From assembly GCA_013398275.1 (NCBI GenBank), contig VZSE01006622.1, positions 234,407 to 298,406 on the forward strand: a DNA stretch of 64,000 nucleotides, written 5' to 3'. This document shows positions 62,189-64,000 of the stretch, piece after piece. The notes under the pieces were generated by a model. The model was not told where the DNA came from. It made no database searches and saw only the letters and a program-made list of their open reading frames with translations. The DNA comes from Promerops cafer. Taxonomy: Eukaryota; Chordata; Aves; Passeriformes; Nectariniidae. The first letter of the stretch is position 1. Each line of letters starts with the position of its first letter. The position numbers and the translations under genes are program-made.

Positions 62189-64000
62189 GTCAGTGGCATT
62201 CGTGGGAAATTTGGGAAAATTTCTCAGCCCCAGGCTGGGCTGAGAAATGAGTTAAGCAATCCCCGGCTTCTTGGGAAATGCTCCGCGTTGAGCCGTGGTG
62301 GAGAGGGGGAAGAGCTGGGAGTGCAGTGGTTGGTGTCCAGTGCAGGCTGGAGGTTTGTTCTTTATGAAAATAGATGCTGTAATTTTAAAAATTCAATTTG
62401 CTGAATGGCACCCTGGGTCTGGAGCCAGAACAAACACTGAAGCTGTGCTCCCAGTTCCTGGCTCCACCTTGGATTCATTAGCTGCTGCGACCAGGGAGTT
62501 TATTATTTAGTTATTAACTTCTGGGAAAAATTACTCACAATTTAGAGAGGAGTAAGTTTGCAGACCCTACACTCATTAATTCAGTGAGAGTCCTTGGAAT
62601 AAGATATCCATACCACAAGATGTGCTTTATCAGGTAAGGCAAGTATGGGCTGAGAAATTACTAAGCATTAGAATTTTACATCTGCCCCTATAATGGATGT
62701 TCTTTTATTAAGCCAGAATGTTCTTTTATTAACTGGGATATAAACAAGCAATTCATCAAAGTGAGGCTGGCTGTTTTAGAGCTGCTTTCTTCTGACATCA
62801 GAGTTTATTTCTTAACTGGTTTAGGTGCCAAGTGTGTTATAAAACAAAAGTTTTGACCAGGGTTTGCAACTTCTTTTGTTCCTTAATGGAATTCCTACGT
62901 TAACAGGAATCATTTGATTTCTCCAGGAAAATGTGCTTAAATGCAATGTGTGTCTAATAGACCAGCTCTGGTTTTGAAGTTTGCAAATTGTTGATTCTTT
63001 TGCTGTGATTTTTGGGTTTTTATATACATATATATGTATGTATGTGTGTATAGATATTACTGAACAGTAGCTGGATGTGTGAGAAAAGAGGCAAAGGAAT
63101 TTATTTTGGAAGGTTTCCTGCAGCAGATGTTTTCTTCCTTTCATGTGTAAGCCAAGACACTGACATCTGTGCCAGAGGAAGAACAACTTGTTCTTACCTT
63201 ATTCCTCATCCCCAAATCAGCCAGATTGTCTTTCTATTTACAGCCAGCCAGATATTCAGAGCAAATCTTTATCTTCCTTTATTCCAAGGACTTTCAAGGA
63301 GAGGAAATGGGCAATAGGACCAAAAAAATATATTTGTAAGGATTAGAACTGGTGAAAAATTCATGATTCCTTACACTAGTGAGGATGAAATGCCCAGAAA
63401 CTGTCCCAAACCCACCCAGCAAGGCTTTCCCTTGGAAGTGCAGTTCTTTTGAGAGCTTTCTTATGCAATCTGCCAAACCTTGTCTTCCCTGTCTGATGCA
63501 ATTACCTTGACTGCACAAGGCAACCCTGGCAGCCTCCAAAACAATAAAACTCTGGGTTTAATCTAATCATTAGCTGTTTTTCAAGGCTGTTATTCTGCAT
63601 TCCTGCTTTTGGGAGTGATAAGTTTTCTTCTATTAACTGCTAATCTGCTTTCATTATTTTTATTTGTCTTGAGGAAAAATCCCATCTTACCCTGGATAGG
63701 TGAACTTTGCCTATTCAGCAGAGCTGCCACACTCTGTTTTGTCTAACATTAATTATGAGTGTCCTCCCCAAGTTGTACTTCCACAGCTGCTTTTCTCCTG
63801 GTAAAAAGGACCTGATTCATCAGCAATATTCACAAGCAATGTATTAATTGGTTTATGCCCCCCTAACTACCAAGCTGTCTCTTCAGAAACCAGTGATTCA
63901 TGTCATCTCCTGCATGTGCTTCAGGGGCTGGCTGGGGTATTTTTCTGTGGAGGTAGCAGGGGGTGGCAGTGAGCTGGAATTCCTGCCTGAACCTGGGTTC
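62189..64000 (+). other. MICU1: Start of the next MICU1 intron
   Basis: It begins GTCAGT and runs off the window. It contains a short TA/TG-rich alternating stretch around 63019-63052. I found no CR1, LTR or further MICU1 exon here. Confidence 0.75.

Noticed and set aside
61739..62404. 221-codon open frame on the + strand
   Set aside because: It is MICU1 exon 62051-62188 read through into both flanking introns. Clear AG and GT boundaries define the real coding part.
1..64000. CRISPR arrays, prokaryotic defence or mobile systems, tRNA or rRNA genes
   Set aside because: There are no regularly spaced repeats and no prokaryotic gene organisation. I noticed no tRNA-like or rRNA-like segments by eye, though a covariance-model search was not possible here. 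The DNA is an avian-type intron landscape.
62189..64000. Next MICU1 exon (GLTF...) within the window
   Set aside because: I scanned for the expected coding sequence after a 3' splice site and did not find it. It must lie beyond the right edge.

Overview
The window is vertebrate nuclear DNA, most likely from a bird. It is spliced-gene DNA: short conserved exons bounded by AG/GT signals sit in multi-kilobase introns. About a dozen CR1-type LINE 3' ends are scattered through those introns, and CR1 is the dominant avian interspersed repeat. A solo retroviral LTR is also present. A songbird or close relative is plausible, but species cannot be read from the sequence. I see no bacterial-type operons, CRISPR arrays, rRNA or tRNA genes.

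The only gene I can support is MICU1, the EF-hand gatekeeper of the mitochondrial calcium uniporter, on the + strand. Eight coding exons are resolved to the base: 5807-5981, 11418-11580, 19845-19888, 27496-27507 (a 12-nt micro-exon), 34187-34301, 42976-43058, 48761-48958 and 62051-62188. All intron phases agree. Together they encode about 309 residues with the micro-exon, or about 305 without it, roughly two thirds of the protein. The first coding exon (targeting peptide and membrane segment) lies upstream or at the extreme left edge. The 3' exons (second canonical EF-hand and C-terminal helix) lie beyond the right edge.

Points of interest, left to right. A perfect splice-donor consensus sits at bases 10-18. 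A 57-nt, phase-compatible candidate cassette exon lies at 16288-16344. A near-identical direct duplication of about 2 kb (21039-23047 and 23049-25053) is separated by one N and is almost certainly an unmerged contig overlap. The micro-exon encodes Asp-Phe-Trp-Gln, the apparent avian counterpart of the mammalian muscle MICU1.1 micro-exon (Glu-Phe-Trp-Gln). The intron after the EF-hand 1 exon uses a GC donor. An 810-bp solo LTR with a 6-bp target-site duplication, antisense to MICU1, ends 113 bp before an exon. That exon has a possible 6-nt tandem acceptor and a weak GTTTGG donor leading into a 13-kb intron.

Everything else is intron: CR1 fragments, homopolymer runs, short tandem or inverted repeats, and unannotated sequence. 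I found no second gene and no previously undescribed system. The most informative observations concern MICU1 splicing and an assembly error.
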